Positions 9,108 through 18,767 of a stretch of DNA of 64,000 nucleotides are shown piece by piece. The notes beneath the pieces are model-generated. The model did not search any database. It was not told where the DNA came from and saw only the letters and a list, made by a program, of their open reading frames with translations. This DNA is from Candidatus Phosphitivorax anaerolimi (GTDB lineage: Bacteria > Desulfobacterota > Desulfomonilia > UBA1062): NCBI GenBank assembly GCA_001896555.1, contig MPOS01000002.1, positions 1 to 64,000 on the forward strand. Direction: 5' to 3'. Each line of letters opens with the position of its first letter. Positions within the stretch are counted from its first letter, which is position 1. The translations under genes were made by a program, and so were the position numbers.

Positions 9108-9466
9108 GATCTTCGGCCCGGGTATTCATCTCAAACCTTGGATGAGGGCACCTCCTCTTTCTCTTCCCGATGCACGGAACTTCCAGAGGCGACCCCTTGC
9201 GACCTCTCCAAGGCCTTGGGCAGAGACTTGTGAAAAAGGACTTGGACAGCCTTTTCAGACATTGATGGTCATCGTCATGAGCGCTCTTGATGGGAAGAAT
9301 CCGGGAAGATCGCCAAAGAGGCATACATTTTTATGCCCTGTTCCTTGAATCCGGGTTTTCAAGCCATAATATGTCATTGAGAAACATTCGTGTTTCGCCG
9401 GAAAGCCGCCTGTCTTTTTCCGTGTACGGCACCGGTGAAACTGAAAAACAAAAGGAGGTGTCTTCC
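9108..9466. other. Intergenic region between the kinase-like gene and wrbA
   Basis: No convincing gene is seen. The two start-proximal regions diverge here, so it should hold promoters for both directions; the best candidate for wrbA is listed separately. Confidence 0.5.
9345..9372 (+). promoter_or_regulatory. Candidate promoter for wrbA
   Basis: TTGAAT (9345-9350), a 16-base spacer and TAATAT (9367-9372) sit about 95 bases before the wrbA start. The -10 hexamer matches the consensus at four of six positions. Confidence 0.35.
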
Positions 9467-10078
9467 ATGAGGGTGCTGGTTTTGTTCTACTCGACCTACG
9501 GGCATATCTATCGCATGGCCGAGGCTGTGGCCGAAGGTGCGAGGCAGGTGGACGGGGCCGACGTGGATATCCGGCGTGTTCCCGAGACGCTCCCGGGCGA
9601 GATCCTGGCAAAGATGGGTGCAGTGGAGGCCCAGAAACAGTTCGCCCATATTCCTGTGGCGCGTGTAAATGATCTGGCCGACTACCACGCCATCATTTTC
9701 GGCACCCCCACACGATATGGAAACATGACCGGTCAGATGCGCCAGTTTCTCGATGCTGCAGGGGCTCTGTGGGCCGCGGATAAGCTGGTGGGAAAGGTAG
9801 GGAGCGTGTTCACGAGCAGTGGAACGCAGCACGGCGGTCAGGAGTCTACCATTCTCTCCTTTCATGTCAATCTCCTCCACTTCGGCATGATCCTGGTGGG
9901 GCTTCCCTACAGCTTCAAGGGGCAGATGACCATGGATGAGATCGCAGGCTGCTCCCCCTATGGCGCCTCGACCATTGCCGGCTCCAGCGGCGAGCGTATG
10001 CCCAGCGAGTTAGAGCTCAATGGTGCGCGCTTCCAGGGAAAGATGGTGGCCGAGACCGCAAAGAAGCTCTTTGCCTGA
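9467..10078 (+). CDS. wrbA: WrbA-type NAD(P)H:quinone oxidoreductase (flavodoxin-like)
   Basis: WrbA proteins are FMN-containing two-electron quinone reductases that limit semiquinone formation. The 203-residue protein has the flavodoxin FMN-phosphate loop [11 protein letters not shown], then GTPTRYGNM and [12 protein letters not shown], which are typical of WrbA. The frame is open from 9287, but AGGAGGTG lies 7 bases before the Met at 9467 and the family starts there ([12 protein letters not shown]). It stands alone, convergent with the etfA end of the next operon. Confidence 0.94.
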   Translation: MRVLVLFYSTYGHIYRMAEAVAEGARQVDGADVDIRRVPETLPGEILAKMGAVEAQKQFAHIPVARVNDLADYHAIIFGTPTRYGNMTGQMRQFLDAAGALWAADKLVGKVGSVFTSSGTQHGGQESTILSFHVNLLHFGMILVGLPYSFKGQMTMDEIAGCSPYGASTIAGSSGERMPSELELNGARFQGKMVAETAKKLFA

Positions 10079-10119
10079 TATCACCCCGGGCTGAGTAGAA
10101 AGCGCCCTCGCGGGCGTAA

Positions 10120-11121
10120 TCAGGTGCGGATGCGTTTCTTGAGCTCTCTGATCAGGGCTGTGCAGACCTGACTTGCATCGGCCACAATGGCGACGTCGGC
10201 CATCTTCATCATGGCGGCGTTGGGGTTCTTGTTGACTGCAATGATGAATCCGGCGTTTTTGATCCCTGCCGTGTGCTGGATGGCGCCCGAGACCCCGAAC
10301 GAGAAGAGCACCTTAGGGCTGATGTGCCGGTCGGCCTGGCCCACCAGGGCGTCCTCATCAGCCCACTTGGCATAGACCACGGGCCGAGTTGCACCCACCT
10401 CGCCGCCCAGCACCCTTGCCAGCTCGTAGAGGTTTTTGAACCTGGCCTTGCTTCCCATGCCCCGGCCTCCGCACACAACCACCGGGGCCTCGCCGAGCTT
10501 CTGCTCCCTGGCCGGCTGACGTTCGGAGCTTAGGAGCCTGACCCTGTCCCTGGGAAGATCGCCGGGCAGGGGCACATTCACGATCTCGCCTTTGGCCTGG
10601 TAGTTGTGGGGTATCTCCTGGAACACCCCCGGCCGGACGGTCGCCATCTGAGGCCTTTTCTCCGGGGTGATGATTCTGGTGAGAAGGCTCCCTCCAAAGG
10701 CCGGCGCAGTCTGCACCAGCAGGCCCTCGTCGTTGATGTCCAGGCCCACACAGTCCGCGGTCAGCCCGGTTTTGAGGCGCTTTGCCAGGCGGGGGGTGAA
10801 TTCCCTGCCGAACGAGGTGGCGCCCACCAGGATGATTTCCGGGCCGTACTGACTCACGATCCGCTCCATCAGCGCCACGTAGGTGTCTGTGCTGTAATAC
10901 TTGAGCTTGGGGTTGTCGCAGACATAGACCTTCGAGGCCCCGTGCGCGATGTACTCTCCAACCCACTCGTCCACCTCGTGACCGAACACCGTGGCGCACA
11001 CCTCGGCGTCGATCTTCTTTGCCAGGTCGGTTGCACGCGAGAGAAGCTGCAGGGTCACCCGGTTCTGAAAATAGTTGCGATAATCGCCGAATACCCAGAT
11101 GCTTCGTCTTTTCTGAGCCAT
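10120..11121 (-). CDS. etfA: Electron transfer flavoprotein alpha subunit
   Basis: EtfA binds FAD and, with EtfB, takes electrons from acyl-CoA dehydrogenase. The C-terminal FAD domain is clear: GGRGMGSKARF, GQADRHISPKV, SGAIQHTAGIK and AVNKNPNA. It is 333 residues, normal for the family. Only 3 bases separate it from the etfB stop, so the two are co-translated. It is the last gene of the acyl-CoA dehydrogenase-etfB-etfA operon. No electron-bifurcating partner or ETF:quinone oxidoreductase gene is nearby, so the downstream acceptor cannot be told from the window. Confidence 0.95.
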   Translation of the reverse strand: MAQKRRSIWVFGDYRNYFQNRVTLQLLSRATDLAKKIDAEVCATVFGHEVDEWVGEYIAHGASKVYVCDNPKLKYYSTDTYVALMERIVSQYGPEIILVGATSFGREFTPRLAKRLKTGLTADCVGLDINDEGLLVQTAPAFGGSLLTRIITPEKRPQMATVRPGVFQEIPHNYQAKGEIVNVPLPGDLPRDRVRLLSSERQPAREQKLGEAPVVVCGGRGMGSKARFKNLYELARVLGGEVGATRPVVYAKWADEDALVGQADRHISPKVLFSFGVSGAIQHTAGIKNAGFIIAVNKNPNAAMMKMADVAIVADASQVCTALIRELKKRIRT

Positions 11122-11124
11122 TGG

Positions 11125-11946
11125 TTATCCCACCGCCTTGAGGTCTTTGCGGATAAGACTCCCGATCTTGTCGTCGAACCGGTCGAGAAGCTCTTCCACA
11201 ATCTTCTTGGGGGCCCCTTTGAGCACGATGTTTTCCTTCTTCGCAACAGGAGAGAAGATATCCACGATCCGGGTTGCCGATCCCTTCAACCCCACTACGC
11301 TTTCGCTGACACCCAGATCATGCGCCCCCACGGTCAGGATGCCGGGCTCTCTGAACGCATCGTGCAGTCCTGCCATGGATGCGTAGCGGGGTACATGGAA
11401 GCCGGTGGCCACCGTGACGAGCCCGGGCAGGTCCATCTCCAGGGTTTCGAGGAAGTTGTCCGACACCCGTTTTACCCGCAGGGTGTTCCCGTGGAGTTCG
11501 AGGTCTTCCACAACCGCGATCGACGGGATGTTCAGCTCCTCGGAGAGCTGGGGCCCCACCTGGGCGGTCTCGCTGTCAGAGGTGTGGCATCCGCAAAGGA
11601 TCAGGTCGAAGTCGGGGCAGAAGATCTCGATGGCCCGTGCAAGGGTGAACGAGGTGGCAAGAGTGTCCGCGCCGGCCATCTTCCGGTCCGACACCATGAG
11701 GCAGCGGTCCGCTCCCAGGGCGATGGCCTCCCGGAGGATCTCCTCTGCCATGGGCGGCCCCATGGTTATTGCCGTGATGTGCCCGCCGTGGCGCTCCTTG
11801 AGCTCCAGCGCGGCCTCTAGCGCGTGCTTGCAGGCAGGGTTCATCATGCCCTCGGCGGCATCTCTGGTGAGGGTGCCGGTCACCGGGTCCCACGGAAGGT
11901 CGCTTACCATGGGCACCTGCTTCATGCATACGATCATTTTCAGCAT
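11125..11946 (-). CDS. etfB: Electron transfer flavoprotein beta subunit
   Basis: Partner of EtfA, binding AMP or a second flavin. The N-terminal MIVCMKQVP and the segment CGCHTSDSETAQVGPQLSEE are family signatures. Two starts compete: a GTG at 11964 that overlaps the dehydrogenase stop as GTGA, and the ATG at 11946 with GAGG 9 bases upstream. The ATG fits the family N-terminus best and gives 273 residues. Operon position between the dehydrogenase and etfA fits beta-oxidation-type electron transfer. Confidence 0.94.
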   Translation of the reverse strand: MLKMIVCMKQVPMVSDLPWDPVTGTLTRDAAEGMMNPACKHALEAALELKERHGGHITAITMGPPMAEEILREAIALGADRCLMVSDRKMAGADTLATSFTLARAIEIFCPDFDLILCGCHTSDSETAQVGPQLSEELNIPSIAVVEDLELHGNTLRVKRVSDNFLETLEMDLPGLVTVATGFHVPRYASMAGLHDAFREPGILTVGAHDLGVSESVVGLKGSATRIVDIFSPVAKKENIVLKGAPKKIVEELLDRFDDKIGSLIRKDLKAVG

Positions 11947-11960
11947 CGTTGTCGCCCTCT

Positions 11961-13112
11961 TCACACCGGCTCGGCCAGGATGGCCCGCGATATCACCATG
12001 CGCTGGATCTCGCTCGTTCCCTCGTAGATTTCGGTCACCTTGGCGTCGCGGAAATAACGCTCCACGTCATACTCCTTGCTGTAGCCGTAGCCGCCGTGGA
12101 TCTGTACGGCCTTTCCGGTCACCCTCGACGCAGTGGCGCTGGCATAGAGCTTGGCCATGGAGGCCTCCTTGCCGAAGGGCTTGCCGCTGTCCTTGCGTGC
12201 GCAGGCTCGATATACCAGCAGGCGTGCCGCGTCGATCTCGGTTGCCATGTCGGCGAGCATGTTCTGGATTGACTGAAACGACGAAATGGGCTTCTTGAAC
12301 TGCTGCCGCTCCCGGGAGTACTTGACCGATGCCTCATAGGCCGCCTGGGCGATTCCAACTGCCTGGGCCCCGATCCCGATCCTGCCGGCATCGAGCGCGT
12401 CGAGCCCGATCTTCAGGCCGTCGCCCTCGCGGCCGAGCAAATTCTCCGGCCCGACCCGGCAATCCTCGAAGAACAGCGAGGACACGGGGTTCGCCCGCAT
12501 GCCGCACAGATCTTCGATCTCTCCCACGGAGAACCCGGGCGTCCCCTTCTCTATTATGAACACGCTCGCATTCCGGCCCGGTTTGGCCTGCGAATCGGTG
12601 ATGGCAAAGATCAGCGGAAGGCTGCACACCCCGCCGTTGGTCACGAAGATCTTGGTGCCGTTGATCACGTACTGCCCATTGTCGAAAACCGCATGGGTCT
12701 CCACGCCGCCCGCGTCCGAGCCGGCATTGGCCTCGGTGAGGCAGAATGCGCCGATGCACTCACCGCTCGCGAGTCTGGGCACAAAGCGCTCCTTCTGCTC
12801 TTGTGTGCCGTATTTGAGAATCGGGGATATCCCCACGCTGTTGTGGACCGTGATGCACAGGCCTATTGAACCGCTCACCCGGGAGATCTCCTCGATGGCG
12901 ATCGCGTAGCTGATGCTGTCGATCCCGGCGCCGCCGTACTCCTTCGGCACCTGGAGCCCGAAGAAGTTCAATGGCCGCATCTTCTCAACGACCTCAAGAG
13001 GAAACCGAGCCTCCTGGTCGATCTCGTGGGCGATGGGTCCGAGCTCGGCCTCCGCGAACTCCCGCACGCTCTTGCGGACGAGCTTATGCTTCATGCACGC
13101 ATCGAATTCCAC
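11961..13112 (-). CDS. Acyl-CoA dehydrogenase
   Basis: FAD-dependent alpha,beta-dehydrogenation of an acyl-CoA, passing electrons to the EtfBA encoded next. The signatures CLTEANAGSDAGG, the substrate-binding RERQQFKKPIS and the C-terminal EIYEGTSEIQR with the catalytic Glu are present. A GTG start at 13112 (VEFDACMKHK...) has AAGGAG 11 bases upstream and matches the usual N-terminus, giving 383 residues; longer starts up to 13208 would add about 32 atypical residues. The chain-length class cannot be told by eye. It heads the operon and is divergent from htpG. Confidence 0.94.
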   Translation of the reverse strand: MEFDACMKHKLVRKSVREFAEAELGPIAHEIDQEARFPLEVVEKMRPLNFFGLQVPKEYGGAGIDSISYAIAIEEISRVSGSIGLCITVHNSVGISPILKYGTQEQKERFVPRLASGECIGAFCLTEANAGSDAGGVETHAVFDNGQYVINGTKIFVTNGGVCSLPLIFAITDSQAKPGRNASVFIIEKGTPGFSVGEIEDLCGMRANPVSSLFFEDCRVGPENLLGREGDGLKIGLDALDAGRIGIGAQAVGIAQAAYEASVKYSRERQQFKKPISSFQSIQNMLADMATEIDAARLLVYRACARKDSGKPFGKEASMAKLYASATASRVTGKAVQIHGGYGYSKEYDVERYFRDAKVTEIYEGTSEIQRMVISRAILAEPV

Positions 13113-13318
13113 AGCAGTTGCCGCTCCTTTGTGTTGAACCGTTTCATGAGTGCTATGGTGCTGCACGATAACCCAATCCATTCGAAAGTTCAAGGGAATG
13201 CAATGCAATCCGGGTGAAAAAAAACTTCATGCAGGGCCTTGAATATTCCCGCTTGAGAACCTAGGTAAACGGGTGATATTCATGCCTATTCATAACCGAA
13301 CAAGCAAGTGGAGGAATC

Positions 13319-15283
13319 ATGGATCACAAGAAGGAAACCCGCCAGTTCAAGACCGAGGTGCAGCAGTTGATGAAACTCATCATCAACTCACTCTATTCCC
13401 ATCCCGAGATCTTTCTGCGGGAGCTGATATCAAACGCCTCGGACGCCATCGACAAGATCAGGTTCAAGTCACAGACCGATCCAAACATCCTCGGGCAGGA
13501 CACCGAGTTCAGGATCAGGATCATACCGGACAGGCAGAACCGGACCATCACCGTAGAGGACAACGGCATCGGCATGACCTATGACGAAGTGATCGAGAAC
13601 ATCGGGACCATCGCCCAGAGCGGAACCCGGGCCTTTCTCGAGGCCATGGAAAAGGCCAAGGGCAAAGACAGCCTCTTGCCCGAGCTCATCGGCCAGTTCG
13701 GGGTCGGGTTCTACAGCTCCTTTATCGTGGCGGAAAAGGTCACGCTTCTCACCCGGGCTGCGGGCCAGGAAAAGGCGGTCAGGTGGGAATCTTCAGGCGA
13801 CGGTTCCTACACTGTGGAGGAGGCGGAAAAGGACTCCCGCGGCACCGCGGTGACGCTGAAGCTGAGACAACCAGGCGACGACGAGCCAGACTACACCGAC
13901 GAGTGGACCATCCGCGGCATCGTGAAGCGTCATTCCGACTTCGTGAGCTACCCCATCGTCATGGACGTCGAACGCCAGGAGCCGATCCCGGATGACCAGC
14001 TCATCAAGGACAAGGACGGCAAGCCCATCGGCTCGACCACCCGCACCGTGAAGAAGCAGGAGACGCTCAACTCCATGAAGGCCATCTGGACCAAGAACCG
14101 CACCGAGGTCTCCGAAGAGGAATACACCGAGTTCTACAAACATATCAGCCACGACTGGGAGGCGCCGCTGGCGCATCTCCACATCCGGTTCGAAGGCACC
14201 ACCGAATACCAGGCCCTGCTGTACATCCCATCCCGCCTCCCCTTCGACTTCACCCTGCGGGAGCGAAGGCACGGCATCCACCTCTACAGCAAGCGGGTCT
14301 TCATCATGGACGACTGCCGGGAGCTCATGCCCGAATATCTCGGGTTCATCTACGGTGTTGTAGATGCCCCGGACCTGAACCTCAACATCAGCCGCGAGAT
14401 CCTGCAGCATGACTCCCTGGTGAGGAACATCCGGAAAAATCTTCTCAAGCGGATCTTCGACCTGCTGGAAAACATGGAGCCCGAAAAGTACGAGAAGTTC
14501 TTCTCCGAGTTCGGAGCCATCCTGAAGATCGGCATCCCCACGGACCGCGAAAACCGGGAGCGGATCGCAAAACTGCTCAGATACCGCACCACCAAGTCAG
14601 AAGGGAAGTTCGTGTCGCTTCAAAACTATCTGGAGCGGATGCAGCCCGGACAGGACGAAATCTATTACATCACGGGCGATAACTTTGCCGCTCTGTCCAA
14701 CAGCCCGCACCTGGAGCGTCTCAAGGAGAAGGACCTGGAGGTGGTGCTCATGACCGACCCCATCGACGAGTGGGTGGTACAGCACCTGGGACAGTACGAG
14801 GACAAGAAGTTCACGAGCGCGGAAAAGGGCGATCTGGGCCTGGACAAACCGGACGATAAAAAATCAGGCGAGTTCAGCGGCTTCATGGCCTTTCTCAAGG
14901 ACGAGCTCAAGGACCTGGTCAAGGAAGTCAAGCCCTCGACCCACCTCAAGGACTCGCTCTCGTGCCTTTCCGGCGAGGCGTACGACATGAGCGCCTACAT
15001 GGAGAAGATTCTGCGGGCTACGGGCCAGAAGACACAGCCCGTGAAAAGGGTGCTCGAGATCAACATCGATCATCCGGCCATCGCAAACGTCAAGTTTGTC
15101 TACGAAAAGGACCGGACCAATCCGGTTCTCAAGGATTACGCCCGGCTCCTCTATGACCTGGCCGTGGTCGCCGAGGGGGGCAAGGTTGAAGACCCCTCGC
15201 GCTTTTCCCGGACCATCGGCCAGCTCATGGCCGAGGCCATCACAGCTGAAGAGCTTATGACAGGGGATGCCATCGAGGTGTGA
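13319..15283 (+). CDS. htpG: HtpG, Hsp90-family chaperone
   Basis: ATP-dependent cytoplasmic chaperone. The GHKL ATPase motifs are complete: [31 protein letters not shown] and [11 protein letters not shown]. At 654 residues it has the normal N-middle-C architecture of bacterial Hsp90. GGAGG sits 5 bases before the ATG. A CTTGAAT at 13238-13244 is a possible heat-shock -35 element, but no convincing -10 partner could be placed. A strong terminator follows the gene. Confidence 0.97.
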   Translation: MDHKKETRQFKTEVQQLMKLIINSLYSHPEIFLRELISNASDAIDKIRFKSQTDPNILGQDTEFRIRIIPDRQNRTITVEDNGIGMTYDEVIENIGTIAQSGTRAFLEAMEKAKGKDSLLPELIGQFGVGFYSSFIVAEKVTLLTRAAGQEKAVRWESSGDGSYTVEEAEKDSRGTAVTLKLRQPGDDEPDYTDEWTIRGIVKRHSDFVSYPIVMDVERQEPIPDDQLIKDKDGKPIGSTTRTVKKQETLNSMKAIWTKNRTEVSEEEYTEFYKHISHDWEAPLAHLHIRFEGTTEYQALLYIPSRLPFDFTLRERRHGIHLYSKRVFIMDDCRELMPEYLGFIYGVVDAPDLNLNISREILQHDSLVRNIRKNLLKRIFDLLENMEPEKYEKFFSEFGAILKIGIPTDRENRERIAKLLRYRTTKSEGKFVSLQNYLERMQPGQDEIYYITGDNFAALSNSPHLERLKEKDLEVVLMTDPIDEWVVQHLGQYEDKKFTSAEKGDLGLDKPDDKKSGEFSGFMAFLKDELKDLVKEVKPSTHLKDSLSCLSGEAYDMSAYMEKILRATGQKTQPVKRVLEINIDHPAIANVKFVYEKDRTNPVLKDYARLLYDLAVVAEGGKVEDPSRFSRTIGQLMAEAITAEELMTGDAIEV

Positions 15284-15294
15284 GACAGTGTACG

Positions 15295-15326
15295 AAGGCC
15301 CTTTCTTTTAAATAACGGGCCTTTTT
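15295..15326 (+). terminator. Rho-independent terminator of htpG
   Basis: AAGGCCC (15295-15301) pairs with GGGCCTT (15317-15323), and the T run extends to 15326. It begins 12 bases after the htpG stop codon. Confidence 0.8.
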
Positions 15327-15592
15327 GATCCATTCTTCAGGTTTCATCCGGCCCGTGTCACAATGGGATGCACGACCGGGGACAGGGTGCCGCCCTGCAT
15401 GTCGTTCTCAGGGAGGCCGGGCTGCGATTCAACCTGGCCATCAGCACCCATGAGAGCAGCCAGGCTCGGGGCCAGCACACGATTTCGGTGTGCCGTGAAC
15501 GAATGAACACATGAGAAGTGGATACGAGATCGTGCTTGTGATACAAAGCAAACCAAACCTCCAACTCACAGTCAGAGACAGGTGAGAAACGC

Positions 15593-16048
15593 ATGAAAAA
15601 GATCATCATGATCCTGCTCGCCGCAGCCTATGCCGCGAGCCCCTATGACCTGCTGCCGGATTTTCTCATCGGCTGGGGCTGGCTCGACGATCTGTTCGTC
15701 CTCTATCTCCTGTACCGGTATGTGCTCTTCCCGGTTACGGGCCGATTCGCCCGTACCGGAGATTCCGGCGGCCGGAGATGGGAATATGCAAGGCAGGATT
15801 CAACCGCGGGCCCACGGTCCGGCTCCGGGGCTAAAGGCTCCTCAAGCCGTGCGTCCGGTCCCAAAGACCCCTATTCCGTGCTCGGTCTCAACCGGGGGGC
15901 GTCCAGGGATGAGATCCAGAAGGCCTACCGGACGCTCGCGAACAAATACCATCCCGACAAGGTCCAGCACCTGGGCGAGGAATTCAGGGTGCTGGCCGAA
16001 GAACGTTTCAAGGAAATCAGACAGGCGTATACCGCGCTCATGGAATGA
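15593..16048 (+). CDS. Membrane-associated J-domain protein with YkvA-like N-terminus
   Basis: A 151-residue protein. Residues 1-50 are hydrophobic and contain SPYDLLPDFL and GWLDDL, resembling the DUF1232 (YkvA-like) membrane motif. A Gly/Ser-rich linker follows. Residues 93-150 are a J domain (PYSVLGLNRGAS, KAYRTLANKYHPDK) with the HPD tripeptide needed to stimulate Hsp70 ATPase. It would recruit DnaK to the membrane. AGGTGAG precedes the ATG. Its stop codon lies inside a perfect 10-bp hairpin. No dnaK is nearby, though htpG is just upstream behind its own terminator. Confidence 0.85.
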   Translation: MKKIIMILLAAAYAASPYDLLPDFLIGWGWLDDLFVLYLLYRYVLFPVTGRFARTGDSGGRRWEYARQDSTAGPRSGSGAKGSSSRASGPKDPYSVLGLNRGASRDEIQKAYRTLANKYHPDKVQHLGEEFRVLAEERFKEIRQAYTALME

Positions 16049-16054
16049 GCGCGG
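16032..16054 (+). terminator. Perfect hairpin overlapping the stop codon of the J-domain gene
   Basis: CCGCGCTCAT (16032-16041) and ATGAGCGCGG (16045-16054) form a 10-bp perfect stem with a 3-base loop. The TGA stop of the J-domain gene is inside the right arm. No T run follows, so it may stabilise the 3' end or pause transcription. Confidence 0.4.
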
Positions 16055-16455
16055 CAATCACAACAGCACGGCCCATGGAAGGGCGGTCTCCGGCCCTGGT
16101 TTAATTCTGAAATCGCCCGGAAGATGCACTCCTCTAACACACTTTGAGCTGACCGGTAAGGAGGGCCAACTCTTGCCCCCAGCAGCTGGGAAGACCCTTC
16201 AATCCACGCTCGTATGATGGAGCGGCCCTGCCCTCAGGCAACCTTTTTTAACTGTATGAAAACAAACCCTTGCAGATCTGTACTCTGGATATTATAGTAG
16301 CGACTCGTAAACACCCCATGTGTCCTGGTGCGTTCTTGCAGGATATGCGGGATGTCGAATATTCTTTCTCAAGTATTGAACAGCACGAGACGATATGAAC
16401 CGGCAGAGAGCAATAATGATTACCCTCAGGCGAGGAGAAAGGATATCGATGCGCC
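16055..16455. other. Intergenic region before the bactofilin gene
   Basis: About 400 bases without a convincing gene. A weak hairpin, TGCC-CTCA-GGCA at 16229-16240, is followed by a run of six T and could terminate plus-strand transcription from the J-domain gene. AAGGAGGGCC near 16158 resembles a ribosome site but precedes only a 14-codon frame. Confidence 0.4.
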
Positions 16456-16860
16456 ATGGGATTTTTCCGGAGGAGCGAGATGGGGATAAAGAACGGTTCG
16501 AACATGGATAATATCGTGGGCCTGCTCGGCAAGGGCACTGATTTCGAAGGTAAACTGATTTTTGAAGGCACCTTGCGGATCGACGGCAAATTCAAGGGAG
16601 AAGTGATCACCAGCGGTATCCTCGCCGTCGGCGACGGTGCCCTGGTCCATGCAGAGATCCAGGCCGACACGATCATCGTGCGCGGAGAAGTCCACGGAAA
16701 CCTCAAGGCCGCCAAACAGGTGGAGATCAAAGGCAACGGCAGGCTTTACGGCAATATCAGCACGCCTTCACTCATCGTAGACGAAGGGGTGGTTTTCGAA
16801 GGAAGCTGCCAGATGACCAACGCGGCGAAGACGGTCATTCCTCTGGACGCGAAGAAATAG
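16456..16860 (+). CDS. Bactofilin (DUF583)
   Basis: Bactofilins are polymerising cytoskeletal proteins with a right-handed beta-helix, often membrane-associated and involved in cell shape or polar placement. The protein shows repeating short beta turns over residues 25-125 (KLIFEGTLRIDGKFKGEV, LAVGDGALVHAEIQA, IIVRGEVHGNLKAAKQVEI). Two starts are possible: the ATG at 16456, giving a basic-hydrophobic MGFFRRSE leader like that of many bactofilins, or the ATG at 16480, which has GGAGG 6 bases upstream. It is a single gene here; a partner peptidase or peptidoglycan enzyme is not adjacent. Confidence 0.93.
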   Translation: MGFFRRSEMGIKNGSNMDNIVGLLGKGTDFEGKLIFEGTLRIDGKFKGEVITSGILAVGDGALVHAEIQADTIIVRGEVHGNLKAAKQVEIKGNGRLYGNISTPSLIVDEGVVFEGSCQMTNAAKTVIPLDAKK

Positions 16861-17008
16861 CGCAAGGTTCTTATAGCCGCCCTTCTCTCTCCTCTTCCCC
16901 GCCGAATCTCCTTTGGCAGGGGTGTATTGAGAAACCATCCGGCAACACCGAAAATTTCCGGCACATATCATAAATCCGGTAATAATTAGAAGGACCGTGC
17001 GCCTTCCT

Positions 17009-18352
17009 TTACGGCGCCGGCGATGGGGTGTCACGGACTTCACTGCAGTGCACGAAGCAGCTCTTGCGCTCCTTTGCATGGTACATTGCCTCGTCGGCTC
17101 GCTTTAGAAGCACCTCTGCATCAAGGCCGTCTTCGGGATAGATGCTGATCCCGATGCTGGTGGAGATGAAATCGATGGTGATGCCCATGATATGGTAAGG
17201 CATGCACAGCGCCTCGACAATCCTCCCTGCCACCAGCTCCGCGTTGAGGTTGCGGGAGTTGGTGAGGATGATCGAAAATTCGTCGCCGCCGAGTCTGCAC
17301 ACAAAATCGCTCTCACGCACGGCCCGCCTGAGCCTGGCCGCCACCTCGGTAAGAAGCCTGTCACCGATTTCGTGGCCATGGATGTCATTGACCTTTTTGA
17401 ATGAATCCAGGTCCAGAAACAACACCGCCCTTCTGCCGTGGTAGCGCCTGGCCTCCCTGATGGTCTCGGTGAGCTTTTCCACGAAGGCCTTCCGGTTGAA
17501 CAGCCCGGTGAGGGGATCATGATACGCCATGTAGGCGAGTTCCTGCTCGAACCGTTTGCGCTCGGTGACATCACGGATGATCCCCTGGAACCCGACCGGT
17601 TCGCCCTTGCGGTTTCTTTTCAGGGAGACCGAGGTGTCTGCGATAAAACGAGACCCGTCTTTTTTTATGAGCTCCCACTCGATCGACTTGACGGATTCAC
17701 CAGTGATGAAGATCTTGTGGAACACGTTATAGATATACTCGGCATTGGCCGTGTCCATAAGGCGCCGGTAGTTCATGCCCATCATCTCTTCTTCGGTGTA
17801 GCCCATGTGTTCGGGAATCCGGCTGTTGAAAAAGGTGAAGTTGCCTGCCAGATCCACCTCGAAGTACCCGTCTTCTATAGAGTCGAGTATGATCCGGAAC
17901 CGGGTGTCGCTCTCGATGAGAGCATGTTCTGTCTCCAGGCGTTCGGTGACATCACGGGCCACACCCTGCACCATCTTTTTTCCGTCTTTGTTCGTGACAA
18001 GGATGTTGTTGTATTCAATGACATGAGATTTGCCGTCCTTTGATACCACCTGCATGAGGCCTTCGTCCTTACCGTTGGATATGACCCGCTTGAGATAGTC
18101 GTCGAATTGTTTGCGGAAAGGCTTCGGTATCAAGCTGCGTGCGTTTTTGCCCACCATGTCTTCGCGATACAACCCGAGCCTTCCGGTATAGTGGGGGTTG
18201 AGTTCGGTGACATTACCCTCAAGATCGTGCTCGAACACAAACTCAGTGATGTTTCGTGAGATCTCGGCAAAACGCTCGCGGTAGTCTCCAAGCCGCATAT
18301 TGAGCTCGGATATCTTCCGCTCCAGATCCTGGTATGTCGGCTTCCTTGCCAT
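17009..18352 (-). CDS. PAS-PAS-GGDEF diguanylate cyclase
   Basis: A 447-residue soluble sensor that would make cyclic di-GMP. After a short N-terminal coiled coil (residues 5-30) come two PAS domains (about 30-140 and 150-265), each ending in a DVTER segment, then a GGDEF domain. The active-site GGDEF is intact (residues 355-359), and an RxxD product-inhibition site, RESD, lies five residues before it, so feedback control is expected. The Met at 18352 has GAGG 9 bases upstream; the frame extends to 18463 without a better site. No transmembrane segment is visible, so the signal is probably cytoplasmic. The two PilZ proteins at 50.3 and 54.0 kb could respond to the c-di-GMP it makes. Confidence 0.95.
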   Translation of the reverse strand: MARKPTYQDLERKISELNMRLGDYRERFAEISRNITEFVFEHDLEGNVTELNPHYTGRLGLYREDMVGKNARSLIPKPFRKQFDDYLKRVISNGKDEGLMQVVSKDGKSHVIEYNNILVTNKDGKKMVQGVARDVTERLETEHALIESDTRFRIILDSIEDGYFEVDLAGNFTFFNSRIPEHMGYTEEEMMGMNYRRLMDTANAEYIYNVFHKIFITGESVKSIEWELIKKDGSRFIADTSVSLKRNRKGEPVGFQGIIRDVTERKRFEQELAYMAYHDPLTGLFNRKAFVEKLTETIREARRYHGRRAVLFLDLDSFKKVNDIHGHEIGDRLLTEVAARLRRAVRESDFVCRLGGDEFSIILTNSRNLNAELVAGRIVEALCMPYHIMGITIDFISTSIGISIYPEDGLDAEVLLKRADEAMYHAKERKSCFVHCSEVRDTPSPAP

Positions 18353-18506
18353 GAAAACCATCCTCAGGCAGGACCGCAGGCGGCATGCATGGCGAAAAAC
18401 AGCCTCTCGCCCGCTGTTTCTTGCGCGTCCCGGAGCATCAAGTAAGAGTTCCCCCTTGAACAATTACATCATTCTTCAGAGCACCTATCGGAAAAGTCTC
18501 AGAAAA

Positions 18507-18535
18507 AATTTATTTTGATCTGGATTTTATTTCAA
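18507..18535 (-). promoter_or_regulatory. Candidate sigma-70 promoter for the diguanylate cyclase
   Basis: On the minus strand TTGAAA (18530-18535), a 17-base spacer and TAAATT (18507-18512) lie in an AT-rich patch about 155 bases before the start codon. Confidence 0.5.
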
Positions 18536-18620
18536 CAGATGAAAAACGATACGTCTCTACTTTTCACATTTTGCATCAGTATCTTGACTTCACCTTGGGC
18601 ACTATTATCATTAAAAGTAC

Positions 18621-18686
18621 GCCTTGGGTTCACATTCTAACGGTGAGTATCTCCCCATAGACCCTCACTCGGATTGAACCCAAGGC
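18621..18686. repeat. 66-base stem-loop with perfect 12-bp arms
   Basis: GCCTTGGGTTCA (18621-18632) and TGAACCCAAGGC (18675-18686) are perfect inverted repeats. Inside, GTGAG (18643-18647) can pair with CTCAC (18664-18668), making a two-tier hairpin. Read on the minus strand it is followed by GTACTTTT and lies about 80 bases after the stop of the SagB-type gene, so it may terminate that gene. The surrounding 18353-18767 region holds no other gene. Confidence 0.6.
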
Positions 18687-18767
18687 CTCTCTCTCGACAG
18701 GCGGCTTCAGACGGTAAGACACACTTCCCGGCTGCAATGAGCAGCGCATGCCTTGAAAGATGCGCGC

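Noticed and set aside
9091-9324. 77-codon minus-strand frame between the kinase-like gene and wrbA
   Set aside because: No ribosome site or motif; it mostly overlaps intergenic sequence and the start of the kinase-like gene.
18670-18690. T-loop-like GGTTCAATCC on the minus strand, a possible tRNA
   Set aside because: The acceptor, D and anticodon arms cannot be formed around it; it is better explained by the 66-base stem-loop.
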